Shown in pieces: positions 20,190 to 31,886 of a stretch of DNA of 64,000 nucleotides (positions are counted from its first letter, which is position 1; each line of letters starts with the position of its first letter). Origin of the DNA: an uncultured Opitutales bacterium (GTDB lineage: Bacteria > Verrucomicrobiota > Verrucomicrobiia > Opitutales > Seribacteraceae); the NCBI GenBank assembly GCA_943789375.1, contig CALSTX010000015.1, positions 42,203 through 106,202 on the forward strand. The letters are read 5' to 3'. The notes below the pieces were generated by a model. That model did no database searches and was not told the DNA's origin. It saw only the letters and a list, made by a program, of their open reading frames with translations. The position numbers and the translations under genes were made by a program.

Positions 20190-21524
20190 TTAGTTTGTAT
20201 GCTCTTCGTCAATTTCACAAACTTTCTCAATTCCTTTGGATACAACTAGTTGAAGTGCCTTGTCGTGCAAGATATCTTGCCTGAAGCGATTCAGCCTTGC
20301 TCTGTCCTGTGACAATGCCTTGACGTATTCGGTTGGGTCCTTCCTCATCATCATAGCTTCCCTGGTCGCGGCTTGTGCAAGGTCTTCATTGCTGACCTCA
20401 ACTTTTTCTTGTTCTGCAACTTTACCAAGAGTGAGTGTCAGTTTGACTCTTGCTTCTGCTTGCGTTTGAGATTGCTTCCAAAGTTCATCCCTTTTTTCTT
20501 CAATCTGCTCCTGCTTGGTTCCACCTTGCAGGGCACGCTGGACATTATTTTGAAAAATATTTTTTGATTCGTCCTCGACTGCTTGCTGGGGAAGAGGGAA
20601 ATCAGGCATTTCCAAAATCTTCTGGGTCACTTGTTGACGTTTAGCATTTTCATTTTCATGCCCTTTTCTTGTTTCCAGATCTTTTTTGATTTTGTCTTTT
20701 AAATCATCCAATTTTTCAACCTTTAGTGCTTCAAGAAACTCTTTGGAGTCTGGTTCGGGTGCTTTCTTTTCACGCACTTCATGGACTTCCAGGCTGTATG
20801 AAACTGATTTGCCGGCTAGAGGAGTTACTTCAAAATCATCCTCAAATTTTGCCTCCACCACAGTCTTGTCGTCTTTTCCCATCCCAATAATACCTTGGGC
20901 TATGGCATCTACGCCAAGACCTTTTACCTGTCCTGCTTCTTCCCATGTATTACTCTGCTTGCCGTACATGGGCTTATCTGGAACTAAATCGGCAACAGGA
21001 TTATCATCTATTTTGCCTTCGTAAGAGCATTTAACATAATCGCTCTCTTTTGCTTTTCTATCAACTACATCAAAGGATGCTCGCTGATCACAAAGAGACT
21101 TGAGTTCATTATCTACATCTTCTTCGCTTACATCAGTGGGGTGAGTGGTTAGCTCAAATTTTTCAAATTCCGGAAGTTCGAACTCCGGTTCAATATCGAT
21201 GGTTACCTCGACATTGGCAGGATTGCCTGCAGTTAGCTCCCCGGCATCAATATTAAGAATAGAAAATACTCGAAGGTCTTTTTCGGCAAGGACGGCTTCA
21301 TATGCCTCGGTTGAAATCTTTCGATTTAGTTCATCTTTTAGTTCTTTGGAAAACTTTTTTCGAATTACAGATGTTGGTGCTTTGCCCTTGCGGAAACCGG
21401 GTATGTTTGCAACACGACTGATTTCGCGGCAAGCTTGATTCTCTTTTTCTGAAACTTCTTTTGCATCAAAGCTTACAGTTGCAATTTTGCGAGCTGTGCC
21501 CGCCTCCTTTATTTCTAAGTTCAC
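20190..21524 (-). CDS. tig: Trigger factor
   Basis: VANIPGFRKGKAPTSVIRKKF, upstream of clpP-clpX on the same strand. Confidence 0.95.
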   Translation of the reverse strand: MNLEIKEAGTARKIATVSFDAKEVSEKENQACREISRVANIPGFRKGKAPTSVIRKKFSKELKDELNRKISTEAYEAVLAEKDLRVFSILNIDAGELTAGNPANVEVTIDIEPEFELPEFEKFELTTHPTDVSEEDVDNELKSLCDQRASFDVVDRKAKESDYVKCSYEGKIDDNPVADLVPDKPMYGKQSNTWEEAGQVKGLGVDAIAQGIIGMGKDDKTVVEAKFEDDFEVTPLAGKSVSYSLEVHEVREKKAPEPDSKEFLEALKVEKLDDLKDKIKKDLETRKGHENENAKRQQVTQKILEMPDFPLPQQAVEDESKNIFQNNVQRALQGGTKQEQIEEKRDELWKQSQTQAEARVKLTLTLGKVAEQEKVEVSNEDLAQAATREAMMMRKDPTEYVKALSQDRARLNRFRQDILHDKALQLVVSKGIEKVCEIDEEHTN

Positions 21525-21637
21525 GATATGGTAATTAAATGTGGTTCGATCTTTGTGTAGAATGTGATTCTCAAAGGACTTATAATAAAAAAAGCGCAGC
21601 TAGGGTCAATGAGATTACCTTGTTTCAGGCAAGAGGA

Positions 21638-22231
21638 CTAGGGACGCCAATAAGGTAACCGGGCACTTGCAATAAGTTGATTGTTTTTTCGAAATGCTCG
21701 GACTGCTTTGCAAATTTCAGCTGGCTCAAGATTTTTAATTTGGACAATATATTCCTGCGTTTTACTGTTTTTACCTATGATCTTGTTTGTTTCTTCGTCA
21801 ATGAAGTATTCAAGTTGAGCTCTGGTTTTCTCGGTTTGTAAGCGGGTGTAGATTTCGGACGCTCGGTAATAAAATATTTCTTTATCTTTATTTCGCATTT
21901 GCTCGACAAGTAAAAACAGGCGTTCTGACCTAAATTTCCCTGAAGTCTCAATCACCCAACTGCTGCAAGGCATTTCAGACTCAGAGACCGATTGATTATA
22001 ATCGTGAAATACAACAATTCCGTGAGCGATATCTTTTTGGACTTTTTCGGGTAGGGTGGGGAATTGAACCTGATCGGATGCGGTTAGCCCAGATGAATAA
22101 TTACCCAATCTTTGCTCTGCACGAATATTCTTCTTTTTTAAAGCATACCGAACAAGCATGGATGAACATGCCACACCGATAGCGATTCCTATCCAAATAG
22201 TGAGTCTGCGCTCGTTTTTTGATAATGACAT
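21638..22231 (-). CDS. Hypothetical membrane-anchored protein
   Basis: 197 aa with an N-terminal TM segment. Confidence 0.45.
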   Translation of the reverse strand: MSLSKNERRLTIWIGIAIGVACSSMLVRYALKKKNIRAEQRLGNYSSGLTASDQVQFPTLPEKVQKDIAHGIVVFHDYNQSVSESEMPCSSWVIETSGKFRSERLFLLVEQMRNKDKEIFYYRASEIYTRLQTEKTRAQLEYFIDEETNKIIGKNSKTQEYIVQIKNLEPAEICKAVRAFRKNNQLIASARLPYWRP

Positions 22232-22281
22232 AGATTTGGTTAAGGCTTGGCTCTTGTTAAAAGTTTAAATAAGCAAATTTC

Positions 22282-22671
22282 ATGCACGGTTCTGAAGCAA
22301 AAATTAGGGTTCGATATGAAGAAACTGACAAAATGGGGATTGTTTACCATGCTAACTATTTTCAATGGTTCGAAGTTGCAAGGATTCAATTCTTAGATGA
22401 AATTGGAATGCCTTATAAAGGCTTGGAGGAAGACGGCTATTTTCTGCCGGTGCTGGAATGCACCGCTTCCTTTAAAATGCCGGCTCGATTTGATGACAGG
22501 GTATCAATTATTTCAAATGTAGGCTTTCAGTCGCCTCTAAGATTGTACATTGAGTATCATGTTTTTCGTGGCAGGGAAAAGCTAGCAGAGGGGTCAACTA
22601 CCCATGCATTTGTATGTAATCAGGGAAAAGTTATTAGACCACCAGATCTTTTTACCAAGCTCGTTAAGTAA
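22282..22671 (+). CDS. Acyl-CoA thioesterase, YbgC/4HBT family
   Basis: IRVRYEETDKMGIVYHANYFQWFEVARIQFLDEIG. Confidence 0.93.
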   Translation: MHGSEAKIRVRYEETDKMGIVYHANYFQWFEVARIQFLDEIGMPYKGLEEDGYFLPVLECTASFKMPARFDDRVSIISNVGFQSPLRLYIEYHVFRGREKLAEGSTTHAFVCNQGKVIRPPDLFTKLVK

Positions 22672-22677
22672 GCTTTT

Positions 22678-23196
22678 TTAGAGAATATTTACAATTTCAC
22701 TTACGACTCCCGAGGCAGATAGCTCATCAGTTTCAATCACATAATCTGATGATTGGTAGATTTCTCTTCTTTTATTTAGGATTTCAGTTATTTTTTGATG
22801 TGGATTCTCCGAGTCCAGCAAAGGGCGGTTATTGGCAGAATGTGTACGGGAAGCAATTTTCTCTGGAGATGCCCAAAGGCACAGAACTTTGCCTCTCTGT
22901 TTGAGTACTTCCATCATGCCCTGCTCTATACACAACCCACCCCCGCATGATATTACATACCTCTCTTCAGGTAAGCTTTGAGTAATGAATTCCTTTTCAA
23001 GCATCCTGAAATGAGATTCACCTTTAGTTCGAAAAATCTCAGGTATTGATAGGGAAGAGCTTCTCTCAATCCATTCGTCGCTGTCGATGAAGCCAATTTT
23101 TAATTCACTTGCGAGCAGGCAACCAACTGTGGATTTCCCTGTCCCCATCATGCCGACAAGGAAGATTTTATTTTTACTTTGTTTCGATTTCTGCAT
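22678..23196 (-). CDS. aroK: Shikimate kinase
   Basis: FLVGMMGTGKSTVGCLLASELKIGFIDSDEWIE, VISCGGGLCIEQ, RREIYQ. Confidence 0.92.
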   Translation of the reverse strand: MQKSKQSKNKIFLVGMMGTGKSTVGCLLASELKIGFIDSDEWIERSSSLSIPEIFRTKGESHFRMLEKEFITQSLPEERYVISCGGGLCIEQGMMEVLKQRGKVLCLWASPEKIASRTHSANNRPLLDSENPHQKITEILNKRREIYQSSDYVIETDELSASGVVSEIVNIL

Positions 23197-23225
23197 CTGT
23201 AGAAGCTTTTTGAGTGAAGAGTTAA

Positions 23226-23708
23226 GTGCTTGCCGAAAAGGGGGAGGAAATAGATAATGGAGAGATGAGTAACGATTCTTTTGAAGTCACGGTAAAAGGG
23301 GTTATGCCCACATCCAATGGGTGTGCGATTTTCTTAGGTAATGACCAAAAGACTTTTGTCATTTATGTCGACCCTGCAATTGGGAACGCGATTAATATGA
23401 CGATCAATCAAGTAAAGAAAGAACGTCCACTGACTCATGATCTGATTGGGTTAATTTTAAAAGGACTTGAGACATCGATTGAGCGAGTCCTTATAAATGA
23501 TGTCGACGAGGGAACTTTCTTTGCCCGAATCATTTTGAGGATGGAAAATGAACTGGGGAAGAAAATTATTGAGCTTGATGCCCGACCAAGTGATTCGATT
23601 GTGTTAGCCCTGCAAATGAAAAAACCTATTCATGTAGCCTCTCGCGTTATTGAAAATGTTGAGGATATGTCCGAGATTTTGGAACGCATTTTAAAAAAGC
23701 AAGATTGA
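23226..23708 (+). CDS. Bifunctional nuclease-family (DUF151) protein
   Basis: RPLTHDLIGLILKGLETSIERVLINDVDEGTFFARIIL...LDARPSDSIVLALQMKKPIHVA. Confidence 0.9.
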   Translation: MLAEKGEEIDNGEMSNDSFEVTVKGVMPTSNGCAIFLGNDQKTFVIYVDPAIGNAINMTINQVKKERPLTHDLIGLILKGLETSIERVLINDVDEGTFFARIILRMENELGKKIIELDARPSDSIVLALQMKKPIHVASRVIENVEDMSEILERILKKQD

Positions 23709-24772
23709 AGGAATCTCGGAGTAAGTTTACTGGGGGGATGTTGTTATCTAATCCAGTTTTTTCGACCGCACTTGCTCCGATGCAAGATGTAACCGGTCTG
23801 CCCTTTATGAAAATCATTTCTGGTTACGGGGATCCGGACTTATACTTTACCGAGTATTTTAGGGTCTACGAAGGCTCAAGGCTAAACCCTGAAATATTGT
23901 CTTCTATAACCTGCAATCCATCTAGTCGTCCTATTTTTGCTCAAATATTGGGGGAGTCGGTTGCAGAGATTATTAGAGTTTGTAAGTTACTCCAAGTCCA
24001 TTCGATTGAAGGTGTTGATCTGAATATGGGCTGTCCGGCTCCGCGTGTTTTTAAAAAAAATGTTGGAGGTGGTTTATTGAAAGATCCAGCGAAGATTAAG
24101 CAAATCTTGCTCGCCATGAAATCTGTAATTCAAGGTAGGTTGACTGTTAAAATGCGTGTTGGATTTGAAGATGATTCTAACTTTTTTGAAATTTTAGAGA
24201 TTTTGAAGGAAGTTGAAGTAGACTTGCTAAGTTTACATACGAGAACGGTTCTTGGCGGGTATCGTTCTATTCCTGATCATTCCTATGTTACCCAGGCGGT
24301 GAATTTTTTAAGTTGTCCGGTTCTTTTAAACGGGAATGTAACTTCTGCTCAAGTTGCGTTGAAACTCCAGAAGGAAACCGGTGCTGCAGGTATAATGATT
24401 GGGCGTTCCGCGATTCGAAACCCATGGATATTCCGTCAAATTCGCGATCTCCAAGAAGGGCAGGATATCTTTCGCCCCAGAATGATTGACCTTTACGAAT
24501 ATGTAAGCCTTTTACTCGAAGCCCTAAAGAAACCTGACATGAACGATGTTCGTTTAGTTGCACGAATTAAGAAATTTTTAAATTTTGTGGGGTTATCCGT
24601 AAGTTCTGACGGAGAGTTTTTACACTTTATGAGGCGAGCCCAAACATCTAAGGATCTATTTGCGGTATGTAAGCGTTTCATGCTAGATGATGGTTTAAGC
24701 GAGACCTTTGTTTCTCTTGAGCCATTTGATCATCTGGTTGCTCGTCCCAGCCAAGAGACCTGTTCTTCTTGA
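23705..24772 (+). CDS. tRNA-dihydrouridine synthase
   Basis: ALAPMQDVTGLPF, GVDLNMGCPAPRV, LTVKMRVGF, GAAGIMIGRSAIRNPWIF. Confidence 0.92.
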   Translation: MKESRSKFTGGMLLSNPVFSTALAPMQDVTGLPFMKIISGYGDPDLYFTEYFRVYEGSRLNPEILSSITCNPSSRPIFAQILGESVAEIIRVCKLLQVHSIEGVDLNMGCPAPRVFKKNVGGGLLKDPAKIKQILLAMKSVIQGRLTVKMRVGFEDDSNFFEILEILKEVEVDLLSLHTRTVLGGYRSIPDHSYVTQAVNFLSCPVLLNGNVTSAQVALKLQKETGAAGIMIGRSAIRNPWIFRQIRDLQEGQDIFRPRMIDLYEYVSLLLEALKKPDMNDVRLVARIKKFLNFVGLSVSSDGEFLHFMRRAQTSKDLFAVCKRFMLDDGLSETFVSLEPFDHLVARPSQETCSS

Positions 24773-24788
24773 TTTACAAAAGTAGCGA

Positions 24789-26387
24789 ATGAACTTTTAC
24801 AGCCTTCTTCTTTCAATCAAATATTGGCTGAAGGAGTGGGGGTGGGGGCTGGCTGCGGCCTTCTCTTCCTACGCACTTCTGTTAGCAGCTCAACCGCCAA
24901 ATGACACCCCAGAGGCTGCATATGTTTATCTCATTCCAAGTTTAATTTGGTTCTTCTGTAAGCCAAAGATGAGCAGAGTATTCTACTGCTATCTAATAGC
25001 GGGGTTTGTTTATCATGTTTTCCTTATTGGCTGGATTCGTCACATTACTTTCGGTGGAATGCTCATGGCAAGCCTTCTACTGTCTCTTTACACAATCCCC
25101 TGGTTTCTAGCTGCAAGATACTTCATGTCACTGGGATTAAGTCGGTCATTTGGGAAGAGATGTTTATACTTACTACTATTACCCTGTCTTTGGGTGACGA
25201 TTGAATGGTTTCGTTCCCAGTTTACATTGGGTTTTCCTTGGTGTCCCCTTTCAATTACCCAATGGGAAAGACCTATGATTTTACAGTCATCCGCTTGGGT
25301 GGGTGCATGGGGAGTTTCTTTTTTTCTCGTTTTTTTTAACCTTTGTATCGGTTCGTATATCCATCACCTTTTAGTCAGGCGAAGAGAAGCGCAAACCCAT
25401 TTTTTCTTTACTATTTGCCCTGATTTTTATTTGGGAATCGGTCTTTTTTGCCTGATGGTCTCGCCCTTTTTACTTAACATTTACGGCGGGAATCAAAAGG
25501 AGGAAATATTAAAAGTAAGAGTTGGAATCTGCCAACCCTACCTTCAGGATAAATGGGTCAGTGGAAATGCATCCCTTCACAAAGATAAATTATGTGGTCA
25601 AACGAAGCTTTTATCATCCATGTCGCCTGATTTTATTGTTTGGCCGGAAGCTTCCACTCCCTATGCCTTAAATATCGACTCCAAGTGGGTAGAGGAGTTG
25701 GTTGATGAAACCAATACCACCTTATTACTTGGGGCAGTTATGAAGGAAGATTTCTACTCTTATAACACCGTGGCAAAAGTTTCTCCGAGGCAAGGTATTG
25801 ATCCCTTGTGGTACGCAAAGAGAAAATTGGTTCCTTTTGGTGAGTATATTCCTTTTCCTTTTAATTTTCTTTCGACATTAACGAGGTTTGTTGGTCCCGT
25901 CGGTAATTTTACCTCTGGTGATACTTTTTCTCCGATTTCTCTATCATTACCTGATGGCAAAAAACTGACAGTTGGACCTTTGATCTGTTACGAGGATATT
26001 TTTCCAAGTTTGGCACGTGATGCGGCTATTTGGGAAACTGATTTACTTTTTGTAACTACAAATGATGCATGGTTTGGGGAAGAAGGGTGTGCGGAACAGC
26101 ATGCTGCCCATTCAGTGCTTCGAGCTATTGAAACGGGTTTACCGGTTTTGAGATGCGGTAATGCAGGGTGGTCTGGATGGATTGATCATTTGGGGCGCAA
26201 GAGAGATGTGTTGAAAGATGAAAATGGCAGTATCTACTTTGAAGGCGCCGGAGTGATCGAATTACAAAGCCAAAAAAGGGCAGTAACATATTATTCCTTG
26301 AGAGGAGATTTCTTTCCAGTTGCCTGCCTGATCTGCTCAATATTCCTTACTCTAGCTATCTCATTCAAAAGAAAAATCTTACAGTGA
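24789..26387 (+). CDS. lnt: Apolipoprotein N-acyltransferase
   Basis: Multi-TM N-terminus, then nitrilase-like domain: DFIVWPEASTPY, KRKLVPFGEYIPF, PLICYEDIFP, TNDAWFGEE. Confidence 0.92.
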   Translation: MNFYSLLLSIKYWLKEWGWGLAAAFSSYALLLAAQPPNDTPEAAYVYLIPSLIWFFCKPKMSRVFYCYLIAGFVYHVFLIGWIRHITFGGMLMASLLLSLYTIPWFLAARYFMSLGLSRSFGKRCLYLLLLPCLWVTIEWFRSQFTLGFPWCPLSITQWERPMILQSSAWVGAWGVSFFLVFFNLCIGSYIHHLLVRRREAQTHFFFTICPDFYLGIGLFCLMVSPFLLNIYGGNQKEEILKVRVGICQPYLQDKWVSGNASLHKDKLCGQTKLLSSMSPDFIVWPEASTPYALNIDSKWVEELVDETNTTLLLGAVMKEDFYSYNTVAKVSPRQGIDPLWYAKRKLVPFGEYIPFPFNFLSTLTRFVGPVGNFTSGDTFSPISLSLPDGKKLTVGPLICYEDIFPSLARDAAIWETDLLFVTTNDAWFGEEGCAEQHAAHSVLRAIETGLPVLRCGNAGWSGWIDHLGRKRDVLKDENGSIYFEGAGVIELQSQKRAVTYYSLRGDFFPVACLICSIFLTLAISFKRKILQ

Positions 26388-26476
26388 TTTGTAGTAATTT
26401 ATTTTGTTTCTACCGAATAATCACCTTCTACAAGCTTTCTTATTGATTTGATGAAAAATTTGATTAGAAAATATGT

Positions 26477-27391
26477 TTGGTGGATGGATTAAGTGCTAGT
26501 GTAGATTATTTATTTCTTAAGGATCAGCTTAAGGACAATTTGCCTACGCTACCTGCCATTTTTGACGATCTTTCCCTTATGCTGAAAGATCCCAATTCCC
26601 CGACTCATTCCATTCAGGAAATGATGCGGTCTGATCAGACTTTGTCCATGAAAGTATTGAGAGTCGCTAACAGTGTTCAATATCGGGGCGAAAGGCAAAG
26701 AGTCACCGATGTATGTGATGCTATCAGCACTCTAGGCTTTGATAAAATCCACATGGTTATTCTCACCTCTTCCGTGTTCAAAGCTTTCAAAGTGGATAAC
26801 GCAAAAAAACTTAATTATGACCCTGCTGAACTTTGGAAACACAGTTTGGGTGTTGCGGTTGCCTCATCAACGATTGCGGAACTAACCAACATTGTTCCTC
26901 ATCAAAGAGCTTACAGTTGTGGTCTTGTGCATGACATTGGAAAAGTCGCTCGCTTACAACTTCACCCTGAAGACTTTTGTCGCGATGTGGGGGATGCACT
27001 TTATGATGAAGTAAGTATGATAGAGATTGAGAGAAAGAAAAACTCTCCTGCCCATGACCTTCTCGGCTGTATTGTGTGCCAGGAGTGGGGACTAAATCGT
27101 GACGTTGAGTCAGTTATTCGTTGGCACCATGAAGATGATATTTCAAAAAGGGATTCTGCATATGGGGATGAGATGAATTCCTTAATAGATGTTGTCATGG
27201 CTGGGAATTGGCTAGCTCATTCAATGAATTATGGATTCAGTGGACATCGTGCAGCTAAGCATCTCTCGCCTAAATTGAAAGAAAGATTGGCTCTGGACGA
27301 TGATCAGGTTGATTTTTTCAAGGAAGAAACGCGCGAGTCTTTCAAGGAGTTCAAGAATTTCTTGAAGCTTGTTGAGAGATCAGTGGTTTAA
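26477..27391 (+). CDS. HDOD-domain protein
   Basis: LPTLPAIFDDLSLML, DQTLSMKVLRVANSVQYRG, SCGLVHDIGKVA, IRWHHEDD; TTG/GTG start. Confidence 0.85.
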   Translation: MVDGLSASVDYLFLKDQLKDNLPTLPAIFDDLSLMLKDPNSPTHSIQEMMRSDQTLSMKVLRVANSVQYRGERQRVTDVCDAISTLGFDKIHMVILTSSVFKAFKVDNAKKLNYDPAELWKHSLGVAVASSTIAELTNIVPHQRAYSCGLVHDIGKVARLQLHPEDFCRDVGDALYDEVSMIEIERKKNSPAHDLLGCIVCQEWGLNRDVESVIRWHHEDDISKRDSAYGDEMNSLIDVVMAGNWLAHSMNYGFSGHRAAKHLSPKLKERLALDDDQVDFFKEETRESFKEFKNFLKLVERSVV

Positions 27392-27477
27392 TTCATTCTT
27401 ATTGCCTTGCCATTTTGCAGGCTTTCTTCATTTCAGAAGTTTAAACAATTTTACAAATAACTAAAAAAATAAAGTAA

Positions 27478-28500
<1,023 letters not shown>

Positions 28501-28562
28501 CCAACTAAAACCGTTTTCTCTAGAAACTTTTACCCCTGCCTAGGAGGTATTATCCATTTCTC

Positions 28563-29756
28563 ATGATTCCTACGATAAATGATTCTACATTTACGGGCAA
28601 AAGAGTTTTTTTGCGTGTCGATTTTAACGTACCTCTTGATTCAAACGGTGAAATTACGGATTTTACTAGAATTGATGCAGCACTGCCCACGATTAATAAA
28701 CTAGTCACTGATGGTGCTAAAGTGGTTCTTGCAAGCCACTTGGGCAGACCGAAAGGACAACGCGTCGATTCGATGAGCTTGTCCCCTGTTGCTCCAGCCC
28801 TCGCTAAAAGATTGGGCGTTCCTGTCCTGTTTCTTGATGATTGTGTTGGAGAGAATGTGGAAACGGCCGTTAACAATTTGAATGATGGACAGGTAGTACT
28901 CCTTGAAAATCTTCGTTTTCACAAAGGTGAAACAGAAAATGACCCTGTTTTTGTAACCGAGCTTTCCAAATTGGCTGATGCCTATGTAAATGATGCCTTC
29001 GGGACTGCTCACCGTGCTCATGCCTCGACTTTTGGGGTTCCTGAGCGTATGTCTTCCCGCTACTCTGGCTTTCTTATCGAGAAAGAACTTGAGTATCTTG
29101 GCGACAAAACAAATAAACCAGATCGTCCTTTTACCGTGATCCTTGGAGGAGCAAAGGTAAGTGACAAAATAAAAGTGATCGATAAGTTATTGGATAAAGC
29201 TGATACAATCATTATTGGTGGTGCCATGGCTTATACTTTTGCTATGGCCAATGGTAAGAAAGTGGGTGATAGCCTTTGCGAACCAGACAAAGTAGATCTT
29301 GCTACCAACGCTCTAAGCAAAGCAAAAGAAAAAGGTGTTAGTTTTTTACTTCCTGTGGATACACTGATTACGAATGCTCTTGATTTTGATGCCAAAACAT
29401 TAGGCGAAACTCAAGTAATTGAAGGGGATATACCGGATGGCTGGGAAGGTGTAGATATTGGACCCAAAACCATTGATTTATACAAGGAGGCAGTGGCTGG
29501 TGCCAAAACCGTTTTATGGAATGGTCCCATGGGGGTTTTTGAAATCCCTGATTCAAGCAATGGAACATTTGCTGTTGCTTCGGCTGTCGCAGATAGTGAA
29601 TCCGTTTCTATTATCGGTGGAGGGGATAGCGTAAAAGCAATTAATAGCAGTGGTGTTTCTGATCGTGTTTCTTTTATGAGCACTGGTGGAGGTGCCTCGC
29701 TCGAGTTTCTTGAGGGCAAAGTGTTGCCAGGGGTAAAAGTTTTACAGCAAGATTAA
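28563..29756 (+). CDS. pgk: Phosphoglycerate kinase
   Basis: KRVFLRVDFNVPLD, LASHLGRPKG, ENLRFHKGE, ILGGAKVSDKI. Confidence 0.98.
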   Translation: MIPTINDSTFTGKRVFLRVDFNVPLDSNGEITDFTRIDAALPTINKLVTDGAKVVLASHLGRPKGQRVDSMSLSPVAPALAKRLGVPVLFLDDCVGENVETAVNNLNDGQVVLLENLRFHKGETENDPVFVTELSKLADAYVNDAFGTAHRAHASTFGVPERMSSRYSGFLIEKELEYLGDKTNKPDRPFTVILGGAKVSDKIKVIDKLLDKADTIIIGGAMAYTFAMANGKKVGDSLCEPDKVDLATNALSKAKEKGVSFLLPVDTLITNALDFDAKTLGETQVIEGDIPDGWEGVDIGPKTIDLYKEAVAGAKTVLWNGPMGVFEIPDSSNGTFAVASAVADSESVSIIGGGDSVKAINSSGVSDRVSFMSTGGGASLEFLEGKVLPGVKVLQQD

Positions 29757-29779
29757 CTACAGTAAGTCATATCATTATT

Positions 29780-30550
29780 ATGTCACGTAAGTACCTGATC
29801 GCCGGAAATTGGAAAATGAATAAGACAGCCACTGAGGCTGCTGACCTTGTACAGGAAATCAATTCCTTAGCTGGAAGCCAAACCTCTGTCCAGGTTTGTA
29901 TCTGTCCATCTTTTACTGCCCTTTCTAAAAGTTCAGAGCTTGTTGAGGAGAGTGAAGTTTTTCTCGGGGCACAAGATATGAGCCCAGAACCATCCGGTGC
30001 ATTTACTGGAGAAGTTTCTGCGGAAATGCTTCGAGATTTATATGTTACTTTTGTAATCCTGGGTCACAGTGAACGAAGGCAATATTTTAATGAAACCAAT
30101 GAGGTTATTAATCGTAAGATTCTTGCTGCCATTCAAAATAATTTAAAACCGATCTTTTGTATCGGAGAGACTCTTGATGAGCGAGAATCAGGTAGTACCC
30201 TTGAGGTTGTGCGCACTCAAGTAAGAGAGGGACTTGCAGGCTACCCTTCCTCTGCGATTGAGAATTTAGTGTTAGCTTACGAACCAGTATGGGCAATTGG
30301 AACAGGTAAAACTGCAACCGACGAAATGGCACAAGAGGTTCATGCTGATATTCGAAAAGTGTTGAAGGAGATGTTTGGTGATTCCGCCGGAGATTCAGTC
30401 CGTATTCTTTATGGAGGATCTATGAAGCCAGAGAACGCTGATGGGCTTCTTTCTCAGCCTGATGTTGATGGTGGGTTGATTGGTGGGGCTTCCCTCACAT
30501 CCCGTGCTTTTTGTGGTATCGTTGATGCCGCTGGAAGAGCGTGTGCCTAA
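29780..30550 (+). CDS. tpiA: Triosephosphate isomerase
   Basis: IAGNWKMNKT, ILGHSERRQYF, LAYEPVWAIGTGKTA, ILYGGSMKPENA. Confidence 0.98.
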   Translation: MSRKYLIAGNWKMNKTATEAADLVQEINSLAGSQTSVQVCICPSFTALSKSSELVEESEVFLGAQDMSPEPSGAFTGEVSAEMLRDLYVTFVILGHSERRQYFNETNEVINRKILAAIQNNLKPIFCIGETLDERESGSTLEVVRTQVREGLAGYPSSAIENLVLAYEPVWAIGTGKTATDEMAQEVHADIRKVLKEMFGDSAGDSVRILYGGSMKPENADGLLSQPDVDGGLIGGASLTSRAFCGIVDAAGRACA

Positions 30551-30713
30551 ATGTTAATACTAATACCGAGCAATATTTAGTTTATTCAAGTTTGGTATAA
30601 GTTGAAATCTTGTTGGTTTAAGCAGCTAATTTTTATTTCTGGCGTGTAAGCCACATTAAGAAGTATCTTTTGGTTATCCTTACCAAACAATTCGGAATGG
30701 ATTGAGTTTATCT

Positions 30714-30995
30714 TCAACAATTCTCACTTAAGGAATAGAACGATGCGTTTTTTCCTACACAGGAAATTAGTTCAACTTCAAGCACTCGTTCCAGTTCTTT
30801 AGACTCCAAAAATCTCTCTTTTTTATCTTTTCCAAGTGCAATCTTAATCATCTTGTCCTTGGAGATAATTAGCTTTGCTTCCTTAATGAAGTTTGCGGTT
30901 ATGCCTTTTCGACCCATTTTTAAATCAATCGGTCTGATTTTAAATATAGACTTAAGAGCACCTCGTTCTTTCCCTGATAGTTTCATTGGATTCAA
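30714..30995 (-). CDS. YhbY-family (CRM domain) RNA-binding protein
   Basis: LSGKERGALKSIFKIRPIDLKMGRKGITANFIKEAKLIISKDKMIKIAL. Confidence 0.8.
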   Translation of the reverse strand: MNPMKLSGKERGALKSIFKIRPIDLKMGRKGITANFIKEAKLIISKDKMIKIALGKDKKERFLESKELERVLEVELISCVGKNASFYSLSENC

Positions 30996-31082
30996 TTTTT
31001 ATTTTAAATTACGAATGGTCCGCATTCGTGGGCAGATAAACAAATATTACATCCTTGATTTATACTCAACCCTTTAGCCTTC

Positions 31083-31790
31083 TTACCATGGGATTTCAAT
31101 CCCGTCTTCTCCAATGAAAACTCCAGTTTCATCCCCTTTAAGGTTATCCAAGGTATGAAGTATTAAGCGAACTGATTCATTCGGTTCATACTTTGCATCT
31201 GGTCCACCCATATCGGTTTTGACCCATCCGGGGCTCATAGAAATTACAGAAATAGATTGGTCTGATAAATCAATTGCAGTTTGTCTAGTCAACATATTGA
31301 GGGCAGCTTTTGAGCATTGATACGCAATAGCCCCACCTAATTGCGTGTTCCCTCTAAGTTTTATAGAGCCTAACCTAGATGAAAGGTTAATAATTCTTGA
31401 TTTTGTGGCTTCACATGTGCGTAAGATCTCCTTTGCGTACTTTATTACCAAAAAGGCTCCTGTGACATTGACTTGGTAAACAGAGCCAAAGGATTCGGCT
31501 GTTACTGAGTTGAAATCATTCCAGTCAATGACTCCCGCATTATTAAATAGAAGGTCAATCTTGATCCCATTAGACTTCATTTGAGAAAATGCGTTCTCAA
31601 CTGATTGCTGATCGCATACATCCAATGGAAAGATGGAAAGATTTCCAAAGCTATCTCCTACGGAGTATAATTCTTCAGCTTTTCTAATATCTCTACAGCT
31701 AGCCCATACACTGTCTCCCCGAGATAAACATTGTTTAACCAATTCAAGTCCGATTCCTCGATTTGCTCCAGTAATAAGTACATTTCCCAT
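31083..31790 (-). CDS. SDR-family oxidoreductase
   Basis: VLITGANRGIGLELVKQ, LLFNNAGVIDW, YQCSKAALNMLTR. Confidence 0.92.
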   Translation of the reverse strand: MGNVLITGANRGIGLELVKQCLSRGDSVWASCRDIRKAEELYSVGDSFGNLSIFPLDVCDQQSVENAFSQMKSNGIKIDLLFNNAGVIDWNDFNSVTAESFGSVYQVNVTGAFLVIKYAKEILRTCEATKSRIINLSSRLGSIKLRGNTQLGGAIAYQCSKAALNMLTRQTAIDLSDQSISVISMSPGWVKTDMGGPDAKYEPNESVRLILHTLDNLKGDETGVFIGEDGIEIPW

Positions 31791-31886
31791 TCATCCCTTT
31801 TATTGAGTCGCCTGGTAAGGGCAAGAGGAAGAATTGCGGTTTTATCTTTATAAAAGGGGTAAATTAGAATTTGATGAGAACCATTC

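Noticed and set aside
20260-21438. Several plus-strand ORFs antisense to tig
   Set aside because: Ser-rich translations mirror the trigger-factor codons; no independent support.
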